Of a stretch of 64,000 bases of DNA, positions 37,252 to 45,164 are shown piece by piece. The notes under the pieces are model-generated. The model did no database searches and was not told the origin of the DNA. It saw only the letters and a program-made list of their open reading frames with translations. Source of the stretch: Clostridium sartagoforme (GTDB lineage: Bacteria > Bacillota > Clostridia > Clostridiales > Clostridiaceae); contig NZ_SRYR01000002.1 of the NCBI RefSeq assembly GCF_004794105.1, positions 62,001 through 126,000 on the forward strand, in the 5' to 3' direction. Numbering within the stretch: position 1 is the stretch's first letter; each line of letters opens with the position of its first letter. A program made the translations under genes and the position numbers.

Positions 37252-37980
37252 ATGTTTAGTTATAATAAGATACAAAGTTTTAATGAACTTGAACTATCCT
37301 TATATAATTACATTATGAAAAATAGTGAAAAAGTTATTTATATGAGGATAAGAGAATTAGCAAATGAAGCTCATGTTTCAACTACTACTATATTAAGGTT
37401 TTGTAAAAAAATAGACTGCGAAGGATTTTCAGAATTTAAAGTTAAATTTAAAATGTACTTAGAACAATCTGGAGGAAATATATTAACAGATAATACCTCC
37501 ATGATAATAGATTTCTTAAAAAAAGCTCAAGGAAAAGAATATAGAGAAAAAATTGATTTAGTATGTGAAGAAATAAATAAAGCAAGTACTATTATTTTTG
37601 TGGGGATGGGATTTTCCGGAATACTATCTAAATATGCAGGTAGGTATCTTTCTGCCATAGGGAGAAATGCTATTTACATAGATGATCCATTTTATCCCTT
37701 AAATTTCAAGCCCAGTGATAATTATGTTGCAATAGCATTTTCAGTTTCTGGACAAACAGCAACTGTTATAAATAATATTAATAGGCTTAAGGAAAAGGGA
37801 TGCAGGATAGTAAGTATTACTAATAATGAAAGTTCAATATTAGCAAAGATATCTGATATTAATATTGGATATTATGTACAGCAAGAAAAAACAGAAAATG
37901 ATGATATTACAACACAAATACCGGCATTATATATTATTGAAACTATAGGTAGAAAATTATATAAAAATTATAAAGGATAG
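37252..37980 (+). CDS. MurR/RpiR-family transcriptional regulator
   Basis: A 242-aa protein. An N-terminal helix-turn-helix (about 1-75, with REL-ANEAHVSTTTILRFCKKI) is joined to a SIS sugar-phosphate-binding domain (about 95-235, with FVGMGFSG and AFSVSGQTATVI). These proteins respond to sugar phosphates and usually control an adjacent sugar operon. Here it lies 212 bp upstream of a PTS operon in the same orientation. A perfect palindrome between them (38049-38070) may be its operator. Confidence 0.88.
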   Translation: MFSYNKIQSFNELELSLYNYIMKNSEKVIYMRIRELANEAHVSTTTILRFCKKIDCEGFSEFKVKFKMYLEQSGGNILTDNTSMIIDFLKKAQGKEYREKIDLVCEEINKASTIIFVGMGFSGILSKYAGRYLSAIGRNAIYIDDPFYPLNFKPSDNYVAIAFSVSGQTATVINNINRLKEKGCRIVSITNNESSILAKISDINIGYYVQQEKTENDDITTQIPALYIIETIGRKLYKNYKG

Positions 37981-37999
37981 AATTTTTCTATCCTTTTTT
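37972..37999 (+). terminator. Terminator overlapping the end of the RpiR gene
   Basis: AAAGGATAG (including the stop codon, 37972-37980) pairs with CTATCCTTT (37988-37996), followed by a T run. Confidence 0.85.
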
Positions 38000-38048
38000 T
38001 ATTAGGCCTTCGTACTATTTTAAATAAATATATTTACAAACAATGTAA

Positions 38049-38070
38049 AAACCATTACATGTAATGGTTT
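38049..38070. promoter_or_regulatory. Perfect 22-bp palindrome, candidate RpiR operator
   Basis: Centred on CATG, with arms AAACCATTA and TAATGGTTT. It lies after the RpiR terminator and about 85 bp before the promoter-like sequence of the PTS operon. Its position between regulator and target supports an operator role; a terminator is less likely because the following T tract is interrupted. Confidence 0.55.
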
Positions 38071-38122
38071 GTTATTTTTATGGAACAAATTATTTATTTA
38101 TAAAGTCTGTTTCTAAAAGATG

Positions 38123-38159
38123 TGGAAATGATTACAAGAGAAGAGTTATCAGTTATAAT
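38123..38159 (+). promoter_or_regulatory. Candidate promoter with overlapping cre-like site for the PTS operon
   Basis: TTACAA (38132-38137) and TATAAT (38154-38159) are 16 bp apart. TGGAAATGATTACA at 38123-38136 matches the catabolite-response consensus TGWAANCGNTNWCA at 12 of 14 positions and overlaps the -35 region, which would fit CcpA repression. Confidence 0.45.
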
Positions 38160-38192
38160 TTCATCATAAAGAAGGGGTGAGGAGGTATTATT

Positions 38193-38498
38193 ATGAAAAA
38201 AATATTATTGGTTTGTGCAGCAGGTATGTCAACTAGTCTTTTAGTAAATAAGATGAAAGCTGCAGCAAAAGAAAAAGGTTTTGAAATTGATATTGATGCT
38301 TTACCAGTTTCAGAATGTGCAAGTGTTGTTGATGAAGTAGACATAGTTTTACTTGGACCACAAGTAAGGTTCCAAAAACCACAGGTAGATGCTTTAGTGA
38401 AGGGAAGAGTACCTGTACAAGTTATAGACATGAAGTTATATGGAACTATGAATGGAAAAGCAATTTTAGAGGGTGTATTAAAGACTCTTGGAATTTAG
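38193..38498 (+). CDS. celA: PTS lactose/cellobiose-family EIIB component
   Basis: A 101-aa phosphocarrier. The phosphorylated cysteine is Cys8 in LLVCAAGMSTSLLV. It passes phosphate from EIIA to the incoming sugar at EIIC. The operon order is IIB-IIC-IIA, all three present and intact, but no glycosidase is adjacent. The sugar (cellobiose, chitobiose or another beta-glucoside) therefore cannot be named. Confidence 0.92.
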   Translation: MKKILLVCAAGMSTSLLVNKMKAAAKEKGFEIDIDALPVSECASVVDEVDIVLLGPQVRFQKPQVDALVKGRVPVQVIDMKLYGTMNGKAILEGVLKTLGI

Positions 38499-38538
38499 CA
38501 AGGGATTTAAAAAATAAAAAATAAAAGGGGGAAAAGTA

Positions 38539-39876
38539 ATGAGTATTATGAACAAAATAGAAAGTGGTATGGAAAAAATTCTTGTACCAATTGCTACAAA
38601 ACTAAATGCACAAAGACATATTTGCGCTATTAGAGACGCATTTATTTTAGCCTTTCCAATAACAATGGCAGGTTCATTAATGGTATTATTAAACAACGTT
38701 TTACTAGATCCTAATGGATTTGTAGCTAAGTTAATTCACTTAGGAGATTTAATTCCTAATTTAGCAGATTACCAAGCAATTTTTGCACCAATTTTAAACG
38801 GTTCTTTAAATATTTTAGCAATTTTAATAGTATTTTTAATAGCAAGAAATCTTGCAAGAATTTTAGGTGCTGATGACTTATTAGTAGGGCTTGCTGCTGT
38901 TTCAGTATTCTTTATAATATATCCAGCAGGTGAAGGTGGAATGATTTCAACTCAATATATGGGACCACAAGGATTATTCGTTGCTATTATAGTTGGATTA
39001 GTAGTTGGTGAAATACTATCAAGGCTTTCTAAGACACCTAAACTTGAAATAAAAATGCCTGAGCAAGTTCCACCTGCAGTTGCTAGAACATTTAAGATAT
39101 TATTTCCAATAATAATAGTTGTAATGGGCTTCTCAATTGGTAATTTCTTATTATTAAAGGTTACAGATGGTGGTGGAATTCATACTTTAATTTACAATTT
39201 CTTACAAGCACCATTAACTAAAATTGGAGACAGTATATTCTCAGTAATTATATTTGCTATAGTATCAAACCTATTATGGATAATGGGTATTCATGGACCT
39301 AATACTATTGCAGCAGTAAGAGATACTATGTTCTCAGAAGCAAATCAAGCTAACTTAGCTTTCGTTCAAGCTAATGGAACGGCTTGGGGAGCTCCATATG
39401 AAACAACTTGGGCTTTAACTGATGCTTTTTCTAACTATGGTGGTTCAGGAATGACTTTAGGATTAATAATAGCAATATTTTTATTCTCTAAAATGAAAGA
39501 TCAAAGGGATATTGCAAAATTATCTCTTGCACCTGGATTATTTAATATTAATGAATCAATAATCTTTGGATTACCTATAGTATTAAATCCAATACTGATT
39601 ATACCATTCTTAATAATACCAATAGTAAATATTTTAATTGGATATTCTTTTATTTTACTTAAGATTATACCACCTGTTGCTTATCCTGTTCTTTGGACAA
39701 CACCTGGGCCACTTATTCCATTCATAGGAACTGGTGGAGAAATTATGGGGCTTGTAGTTGGAATTATATGTTTGGCTGTTAGTGTATTGATTTATGCACC
39801 ATTTATTATAGCATCTAATAAAGCTAATAAGCAGATGTATGAAGAAGAGTTAAACAGCAATACAGAAAGTATGTAA
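38539..39876 (+). CDS. celB: PTS lactose/cellobiose-family EIIC permease
   Basis: A 445-aa membrane transporter of the Lac family. Signatures include RDAFILAFPITMAGS near 32-46, LLWIMGIHGPNTI near 236-248, and NINESIIFGLPIVLNP near 335-350 with the NE(S/P) substrate-binding motif. About ten helices. It follows EIIB by 40 bp with AAAGGGGG upstream of the ATG. Confidence 0.93.
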   Translation: MSIMNKIESGMEKILVPIATKLNAQRHICAIRDAFILAFPITMAGSLMVLLNNVLLDPNGFVAKLIHLGDLIPNLADYQAIFAPILNGSLNILAILIVFLIARNLARILGADDLLVGLAAVSVFFIIYPAGEGGMISTQYMGPQGLFVAIIVGLVVGEILSRLSKTPKLEIKMPEQVPPAVARTFKILFPIIIVVMGFSIGNFLLLKVTDGGGIHTLIYNFLQAPLTKIGDSIFSVIIFAIVSNLLWIMGIHGPNTIAAVRDTMFSEANQANLAFVQANGTAWGAPYETTWALTDAFSNYGGSGMTLGLIIAIFLFSKMKDQRDIAKLSLAPGLFNINESIIFGLPIVLNPILIIPFLIIPIVNILIGYSFILLKIIPPVAYPVLWTTPGPLIPFIGTGGEIMGLVVGIICLAVSVLIYAPFIIASNKANKQMYEEELNSNTESM

Positions 39877-39900
39877 AATCTATAGTTAGGAGAATAAAAA

Positions 39901-40215
39901 ATGGATGAACTAGAATTAGTTGCTTTTGAAATAATAAGCAATGTTGGAATGGCTAAATCTTTGGCTATGGAAGCAATAAGGGAATCTAGAAATGGTAATT
40001 TTGAAGTGGCTGAAAAAAAGGTAGAAGAGGCTAAAGGATTTTTGCTGGAGGGACATCATGCCCATTCTGGTTTAATTCAAGATGAAGCCAATGGTAAAAA
40101 ACTAGAGTTTTCTTTGATAATAATGCATGCAGAAGATCAACTTATGAGTGCAGAAACTATTAAAGATTTAGCTATAGAGTTAATTGAAATGAATAAAGAA
40201 ATTAAAAATAAATAA
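39901..40215 (+). CDS. celC: PTS lactose/cellobiose-family EIIA component
   Basis: A 104-aa three-helix protein. The phosphorylated histidine is His76 in IIMHAEDQLMSA, and HHAHSGLIQDEA near 52-63 is the other conserved helix. It completes the three-part permease. AGTTAGGAG precedes the ATG. A terminator lies 40 bp beyond. Confidence 0.92.
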   Translation: MDELELVAFEIISNVGMAKSLAMEAIRESRNGNFEVAEKKVEEAKGFLLEGHHAHSGLIQDEANGKKLEFSLIIMHAEDQLMSAETIKDLAIELIEMNKEIKNK

Positions 40216-40255
40216 TGTGTATTTAAAATAAATAATGTGTATTTTAAATACCCAT

Positions 40256-40296
40256 AGAGGCTATTGTGAGATTTTTATTCTCATAATAGCCTCATT
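40256..40296 (+). terminator. Terminator after the PTS operon
   Basis: GAGGCTATT-TGAGA pairs with TCTCA-AATAGCCTC, followed by ATTAACTTTT. Confidence 0.75.
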
Positions 40297-40582
40297 AACT
40301 TTTATTAAATAAGGGGTTATCGTATTATTAGCTAAAATTAAAAAGTGAAAATGAGAATGATTGAGGTAATTCTTACAGAATTACTAAAATTAATTGCTTT
40401 TTAAAACTCCTACAGGCGCTTTTTCATTAATTTTTCATTGCGGGATAGCACCATATTAGTGCAGATGGAACCGTAATTAGGTAACTTGTCTAAATAATAT
40501 AAAGGAGATATAATTGTAAAATGAATATAATTAGTATGAAAGAAATATAATTAGTATCAAATAGGGAGTTAAAGAGGGAATT
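40297..40582. other. Intergenic repeat remnants
   Basis: Contains AAAACTCC TACA GGCGCTTTTT (40403-40424), a decayed copy of the ACTCC/GGAGT hairpin followed by the usual CATTAATTTTTCATT, and a small GCACCATATTAGTGC hairpin (40448-40462). No gene seen. Confidence 0.45.
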
Positions 40583-41134
40583 ATGATAAATTTAATAGGT
40601 AATATAGATATAAATATTTTAAATTTTATTAGAGAAAACTTTTCAAATCCATTTATGGATAAATTAATGGTGGGTATAACTACTTTAGGAGATAGTGGAT
40701 TTATATGGATAGTAATTGGTATTTTATATTTATTAAATAATAAATATAGAAAGATTGGAATTGTATTACTTGTTGGACTTTTATTAACTACGATTTTAGG
40801 GGAAGGAATAATAAAAAATATAGTACAAAGACCAAGAGCTTTTATTACATATCCAGATATTAATATAATAATTAATCCACCAACATCTTATTCATTTCCT
40901 TCTGGACATACAGCATCCTCATTTGTTTCAGCTTTTATAATAGCTTATTATAATAAGAAGTTTGGGATAGTTGCTTTTATATTAGCTACATTAATAGGAT
41001 TTTCAAGATTATATTTATTTGTACATTATCCATCAGATATTTTAGTTGGGATTTTACTAGGATGCATAGTTGCTATAATAACTATAAGTTTAATGAAAAA
41101 TATTAAATTTACAAAAAAAGAAAAATTAATGTAA
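40583..41134 (+). CDS. PAP2-superfamily membrane phosphatase
   Basis: A 183-aa protein with about five helices. The three phosphatase motifs are present: KNIVQRPRAF near 74-83, PSGHTASS near 108-115, and SRLYLFVHYPSDIL near 141-154 with the nucleophilic histidine. Likely substrates are undecaprenyl pyrophosphate or phosphatidic or phosphatidylglycerol phosphates; sequence does not choose between them. Single gene. Confidence 0.88.
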   Translation: MINLIGNIDINILNFIRENFSNPFMDKLMVGITTLGDSGFIWIVIGILYLLNNKYRKIGIVLLVGLLLTTILGEGIIKNIVQRPRAFITYPDINIIINPPTSYSFPSGHTASSFVSAFIIAYYNKKFGIVAFILATLIGFSRLYLFVHYPSDILVGILLGCIVAIITISLMKNIKFTKKEKLM

Positions 41135-41225
41135 ATTATAATATAAGCAACTTTCAGCTCTTTGCTAGTATAATTAATTATTTTTGGTAAAAAATAATTA
41201 TAGTTAGTATGGAGGTGAAAAAGTT

Positions 41226-41411
41226 ATGGAAGAAATGGAAAAGAAGATGAAAAGGCTTTATAAGCATGTTAAATCTGGTAGGCTTACACAAGAAATAGCT
41301 GAAGAAATGTCAGATTTAATGGATAAGGTTGAAGAGGCTGGAGAAGACTTTAAAGAAAAGTTTTCATCAATGATAAGTGATATGAAAAAAGCTATGAAAA
41401 AAATGAAATAA
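41226..41411 (+). CDS. Small charged helical protein of unknown function
   Basis: A 61-aa protein made almost entirely of charged residues with heptad-like spacing of leucine, methionine and isoleucine, probably one or two amphipathic helices. The composition recalls small coiled-coil or membrane-surface proteins. GGAGGTG is 7 bp before the ATG, which supports translation. No family recognised. Confidence 0.6.
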   Translation: MEEMEKKMKRLYKHVKSGRLTQEIAEEMSDLMDKVEEAGEDFKEKFSSMISDMKKAMKKMK

Positions 41412-41448
41412 TAAAGATAATATTTATTATTAATTCAAAGTTATAAAT

Positions 41449-41545
41449 ATGGAGTTGTCGAAAAGGCAGCTCCATAAAATTTAAGAAAAGTAATTTGGAA
41501 CAAATTACAACCTTAATTGTTAATTGCTAATTGTTAATTATTTAT
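41449..41545. repeat. Mosaic repeat before the YlxP gene
   Basis: A hairpin ATGGAGTTG-TCGAAAAGG-CAGCTCCAT (41449-41475), the exact 19-mer GTAATTTGGAACAAATTAC (41490-41508) and an AATTGTTAATTGCTAATTG tail. Same order and position relative to the next gene as the repeat at 17172-17292. Confidence 0.6.
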
Positions 41546-41562
41546 TGTAATGGTGGTGTTTT

Positions 41563-41850
41563 ATGAGAGTTTTAGTTATGAGTGTAAATCTAAGAGCTAC
41601 TTGGGTTCACTCTTTAAAAGAAAAGAGAATGGTAGTGAGAAGCATAAGTCAGAGACTAAAAAATAAATTTAATATTTCTGTAAATGAAGTAGGGAGTCAG
41701 GATTTACATCAAAGTATTACTATAGGAATATCTAGCATATGTGCAACTAGTGCTCAAGTAGATTCTACAGCAGAAAATATAATAAATTTTATTGAGGCAA
41801 ATACAGATGCTGAGCTAACAAATATAGAAAAAGAAGTCATAGTATTTTAA
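41563..41850 (+). CDS. ylxP: YlxP/DUF503-family protein
   Basis: A 95-aa protein with the DUF503 pattern: VNLRATWVHSLKEKRMVVRSI near 8-28 and NVSVNEVGSQDLHQS-type sequence in the middle. The YlxP fold is ferredoxin-like and members usually sit with ribosome or translation factor genes (infB, rbfA); here it stands alone. Function is unknown. AATGGTGGTG is upstream of the ATG. Confidence 0.8.
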   Translation: MRVLVMSVNLRATWVHSLKEKRMVVRSISQRLKNKFNISVNEVGSQDLHQSITIGISSICATSAQVDSTAENIINFIEANTDAELTNIEKEVIVF

Positions 41851-41868
41851 AAAATTTTAAAATGGGTA

Positions 41869-41897
41869 TTGACAATATTAACTAATAAATGTATATT
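41869..41897 (+). promoter_or_regulatory. Promoter of the metNIQ operon
   Basis: TTGACA (41869-41874) and TATATT (41892-41897) with exactly 17-bp spacing, ending about 25 bp before the SAM aptamer. Confidence 0.8.
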
Positions 41898-41921
41898 ATT
41901 ATCAACAACAAAATAAAAAGA

Positions 41922-42070
41922 TTTCTTATCAAGAGTGGTGGAGGGACTGGCCCTATGAAACCCAGCAACCTATAATAGGTTTATTAAGTATAAGTGTATA
42001 TTTCTTATGCAATAATACCGTTATGTTTGGTGCTAAATCCTGCAGCTTTTAAGCTGGTAGATGAGAGAAT
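41922..42070 (+). ncRNA. SAM-I riboswitch (S box)
   Basis: Canonical S-box sequence: CTTATCAAGAGTGGTGGAGG, then GACTGGCCCTATGAAACCC, AGCAACC, a variable P3 arm, GGTGCTAAATCCTGC and closing GATGAGAGA. The P1 helix pairs TCTTATC with GATGAGA. Bases 42065-42074 (GAGAATAAAT) can pair perfectly with 42104-42113 (ATTTATTCTC) to form the antiterminator, which competes with both P1 and the downstream terminator. High SAM should therefore switch the operon off. Confidence 0.96.
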
Positions 42071-42093
42071 AAATTAATAATGTGGCTTTTGTT

Positions 42094-42127
42094 CGCACTT
42101 GGGATTTATTCTCGAGTGCGTTTTTTA
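42094..42127 (+). terminator. Riboswitch-controlled terminator
   Basis: CGCACT (42094-42099) pairs with AGTGCG (42115-42120), followed by TTTTTTATTTT. It is the expression platform of the SAM riboswitch. Confidence 0.88.
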
Positions 42128-42250
42128 TTTTCTTTCATTCAGTTTTCAAGTAAGAATATATAAATTTGTGATGACTTGGTGCAAAGGGACGGAATAAGAA
42201 AATCTATATATGTTAACTATTTTGTTGGAAGTTCTTTAGGAGGGTGGCAG

Positions 42251-43282
42251 ATGATTAAGATTAAAAACTTAAGTAAAAGATTCGGTGAAGTTGAAGTAAT
42301 AAAAAATGTTTCTTTAACTATTGAAGAGGGTAGAATATATGGAATAATAGGGCATAGTGGAGCTGGTAAATCAACTTTACTAAGATGCATAAATGGCCTT
42401 GAAAGCTATGAAGAAGGTTCTATTAATGTTATGGGCAAGGAAGTTAGAGACCTAAAGGGTTTTGAACTAAGAGAGTTTAGAAAAAATCTAGGAATGATAT
42501 TTCAAGGGTTTAATCTTCTAAACAGAAAAAATGTTTTTGATAATATTGCTCTACCTCTAGAAGTTTGGGGCTTTGAAGAAGAGTATAGAGAGTATAAGGC
42601 TAATAACAGAAACGGAAAATGTCCAAGCTATAGGTCTTTCAAAAAGCAAAGGATTCAAGAAAAGGTAACTAAGCTTTTAAATCTAGTTGGACTAGAAGAT
42701 AAGGCTAAGGTTAAGCCATCAAGCTTAAGCGGGGGCCAAAAGCAAAGGGTGGCAATAGCAAGAGCATTAGCTTTAGATCCTAAAATTCTACTATGTGACG
42801 AAGCAACATCTGCATTAGATCCTAAGATAACTAAGGATATACTTTCCTTATTATCTAAGATAAATAAAGAACTTGGAATAACAATAGTAATAGTTACTCA
42901 CCAAATGGAAGTGGTTAAAGAAGTTTGTGAGAAGGTAGCATTAATAGAAGGGGGCATATTAAAAGTAGAAGGTAAATCTGAAGAATTATTCTTAAGACCT
43001 GGGGTTTCACTTAAGAAGTTCTTAGGAGAAGCAGATGATGATCTGCTACCTACTACTGGAGTAAATATTAAGTTATTCTTCCCAAGTACATCTTCTGAAA
43101 ATGCATTAATAACAAAGATGTCTAGAGAATTAAATATAGACTTTTCCATAGTTTGGGGCAAGCTTGAAAAGTTTAGAGATGAAGTCTTAGGAAATCTAGT
43201 TATAAATATTAGTGAAGAAGATAAGGAAAAGGTAACTAACTATCTTGAAGAAAAAGGTGTAGTATTGGAGGTGCTTAAATAA
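42251..43282 (+). CDS. metN: Methionine ABC transporter ATP-binding protein MetN
   Basis: A 343-aa ABC ATPase. Walker A GHSGAGKST near 36-44, signature LSGGQKQR near 159-166, Walker B ILLCDEATSALD near 179-190, and a C-terminal NIL regulatory domain (about 265-343) that senses methionine. The start at 42251 has TTAGGAGGGTGGCAG upstream and matches the family; an upstream in-frame GTG extension (42176) is not supported. It overlaps metI by one base (TAATG). It is controlled by the SAM riboswitch. Confidence 0.95.
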   Translation: MIKIKNLSKRFGEVEVIKNVSLTIEEGRIYGIIGHSGAGKSTLLRCINGLESYEEGSINVMGKEVRDLKGFELREFRKNLGMIFQGFNLLNRKNVFDNIALPLEVWGFEEEYREYKANNRNGKCPSYRSFKKQRIQEKVTKLLNLVGLEDKAKVKPSSLSGGQKQRVAIARALALDPKILLCDEATSALDPKITKDILSLLSKINKELGITIVIVTHQMEVVKEVCEKVALIEGGILKVEGKSEELFLRPGVSLKKFLGEADDDLLPTTGVNIKLFFPSTSSENALITKMSRELNIDFSIVWGKLEKFRDEVLGNLVINISEEDKEKVTNYLEEKGVVLEVLK

Positions 43283-43917
43283 TGTTAGATATATTAATAA
43301 AAGCCTTTGGTGAAAGTATGTATATGGTGACTTTTTCAACATTATTTTCATTAATACTAGGTTTTATAGTAGCAATTTTATTAATACTTACAGCACCAGA
43401 TGGATTAAAGCCAAATAAGGCTATATATAGTGTTTTAGATGCAGTAATAAATATATTAAGAAGTTTTCCATTTATAATTTTAATTGTTTCAATAGCTCCA
43501 CTTACAAAATTAATAGTTGGAAAATCTATTGGACAAACTGCAGCAATAGTGCCTTTAACTATAGCAGCTGCACCATTTGTAGCAAGAGTAATTGAATCTG
43601 CTTTAAAAGAAGTAGATCCAGGAGTAGTAGAAGCTGCAAAATCCTTTGGGGCATCAAATACTCAAATAATATTTAAGGTAATGCTTAAAGAAGCAGTACC
43701 ATCCATTATATCTGGTTTGACATTAACTGTTATTAGTATAATTGGATATTCTGCAATGGCAGGAACAGTAGGAGCAGGAGGTCTTGGGGACTTAGCTGTA
43801 AGATATGGATATCAAAGATATCAAACAGATATTATGATAGTAACAGTAATTATCCTAATTATAATAGTACAAGTATTACAATCCTTAGGAAATTACTTAT
43901 ATAAAAAACTATCTTAG
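43282..43917 (+). CDS. metI: Methionine ABC transporter permease MetI
   Basis: A 211-aa permease with five helices. The EAA loop EAAKSFGASNTQIIFKVMLKEAVPSI is near 118-143, and LRSFPFIILIV near 58-68 is typical of MetI. The start codon overlaps the metN stop codon. Partners are MetN and the lipoprotein MetQ. Confidence 0.95.
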   Translation: MLDILIKAFGESMYMVTFSTLFSLILGFIVAILLILTAPDGLKPNKAIYSVLDAVINILRSFPFIILIVSIAPLTKLIVGKSIGQTAAIVPLTIAAAPFVARVIESALKEVDPGVVEAAKSFGASNTQIIFKVMLKEAVPSIISGLTLTVISIIGYSAMAGTVGAGGLGDLAVRYGYQRYQTDIMIVTVIILIIIVQVLQSLGNYLYKKLS

Positions 43918-44132
43918 CAATTAACAATTAATGAAAAAACTCATAAATGAGTTTTGGAAAATATATTTTTTAAGTAATTTAAAACAAATTGCTTAATGAA
44001 TTATAAGATTTTAATTATTATAAAAACTTATAACTAAAAATATGATATGCACAATGGAGATTTAAAGAAGCTCGTAAGAGTTCTAACAAAAATTATGCAT
44101 TATTAATTATCAACTATCAATTAATATTAAGG
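43915..44132. repeat. Mosaic repeats between metI and metQ
   Basis: AATTAACAATTAATG, hairpin AAAACTCAT/ATGAGTTTT (43936-43956), AAGTAATTTAAAACAAATTGC, a decayed hairpin ATGCACAAT...ATTATGCAT (44047-44103) and AATTATCAACTATCAATTAA. It separates metQ from metNI without an obvious terminator. Confidence 0.5.
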
Positions 44133-44143
44133 GGGTTTCAAAT

Positions 44144-44968
44144 ATGAAAAGAAAATCAATATTATCAGTATTATTAGCAGGGGCTTTAGCAATAGGTTTA
44201 GTAGGTTGTGGAGCTAAAACAGAAGCAGGTAGTGGAGAAGACAAGACTATAAAGATTGGAGTTAGTCCAGTTCCACATAAGGAAATAGTAGATCAAATAG
44301 TTCCAGATCTTGAAGAGAAGGGTTATACAGTTGAAGTAATTGAATTTACAGACTATGTTACACCAAATACAGCATTAGCTGAAGGTGAAATAGATGCAAA
44401 CTACTTCCAGCATATAGCATATTTAAATGAAACTAATGAAAATAAGGGATTGGATTTAACTTATACAGCTGCAATTCACTTAGAACCATTAGGAACATAC
44501 TCAAAGACAGTTAAAGACATTAAAGAAATAAAGGATGGTTCAACAATAGCTATTCCTAATGATCCATCAAATGAAGCAAGAGCTTTAAGATTATTAGAAA
44601 AAGCTGGACTAATTAAATTAGCTGAAGGAGAATTAGTAACTCCAAAGGATATTACTGAAAATAGTAAGAACTTAAAGTTTGAAGAATTAGAAGCAGCTCA
44701 ATTACCAAGAGTATTAGATGAAGTAGATGCAGCAGTAATTAATGGGAACTATGCATTAGAAGCAGGATTAAATCCAGCAGAAGAATCTATAGCAACTGAA
44801 GATAAGGATGCTGAAGCTGCTGAAAAATATAAAAATGTATTAGCTGTTAAAAAGGGAAATGAAGAATTACAAAAAATTAAGGACTTAACTGAAGCTTTAA
44901 CTTCAGATAAAATAAAGAACTTTATTGAAGAAAAATATAGCAATGGTACAGTAATTCCAACATTTTAA
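44144..44968 (+). CDS. metQ: Methionine-binding lipoprotein MetQ
   Basis: A 274-aa NlpA-family solute-binding protein. Lipobox LVGC gives the lipidated cysteine at residue 22. Family motifs are IKIGVSPVPHKEI, DYVTPNTALAEGEIDANYFQH near 80-100, and NDPSNEARALRLL. It delivers methionine to MetNI. GGGGGTTTC precedes the ATG. Followed by a gctgtcg-type hairpin element. Confidence 0.95.
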   Translation: MKRKSILSVLLAGALAIGLVGCGAKTEAGSGEDKTIKIGVSPVPHKEIVDQIVPDLEEKGYTVEVIEFTDYVTPNTALAEGEIDANYFQHIAYLNETNENKGLDLTYTAAIHLEPLGTYSKTVKDIKEIKDGSTIAIPNDPSNEARALRLLEKAGLIKLAEGELVTPKDITENSKNLKFEELEAAQLPRVLDEVDAAVINGNYALEAGLNPAEESIATEDKDAEAAEKYKNVLAVKKGNEELQKIKDLTEALTSDKIKNFIEEKYSNGTVIPTF

Positions 44969-44977
44969 TAAATGATA

Positions 44978-45069
44978 ATAGGTGTTGTCGCACAATGAAA
45001 AATTAAGAATTAATAATTAAAAATAAATTTGTAATTATTAATTTGGGCTGTTTGTGTGACAGCCCCTAT
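44978..45069. repeat. gctgtcg-type miniature hairpin element, copy 2
   Basis: ATAGGTGTTGTCGCACA (44978-44994) is inversely complementary at 14 of 17 positions to TGTGTGACAGCCCCTAT (45053-45069). The centre is an ATTAAGAATTAATAATTAA-type tract. The following seven-T run means it can also terminate metQ transcription. Confidence 0.7.
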
Positions 45070-45164
45070 TTTTTTATAAAGCAATTAAAGGTCAATTTAA
45101 GAATTCATTCTTTCCTTTATGATATAATATTAAATATAAAAATATAGGAGTGGAGGATGTGGAA

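Noticed and set aside
40448..40490. Hairpin GCACCATATTAGTGC and following GATGGAACCG as a T-box antiterminator fragment
   Set aside because: The T-box core is not present and the downstream gene (PAP2 phosphatase) gives no reason to expect tRNA control.
42176..42250. 25-codon N-terminal extension of MetN
   Set aside because: The sequence before the family start has no ribosome site at its beginning, whereas TTAGGAGGG precedes the ATG at 42251.
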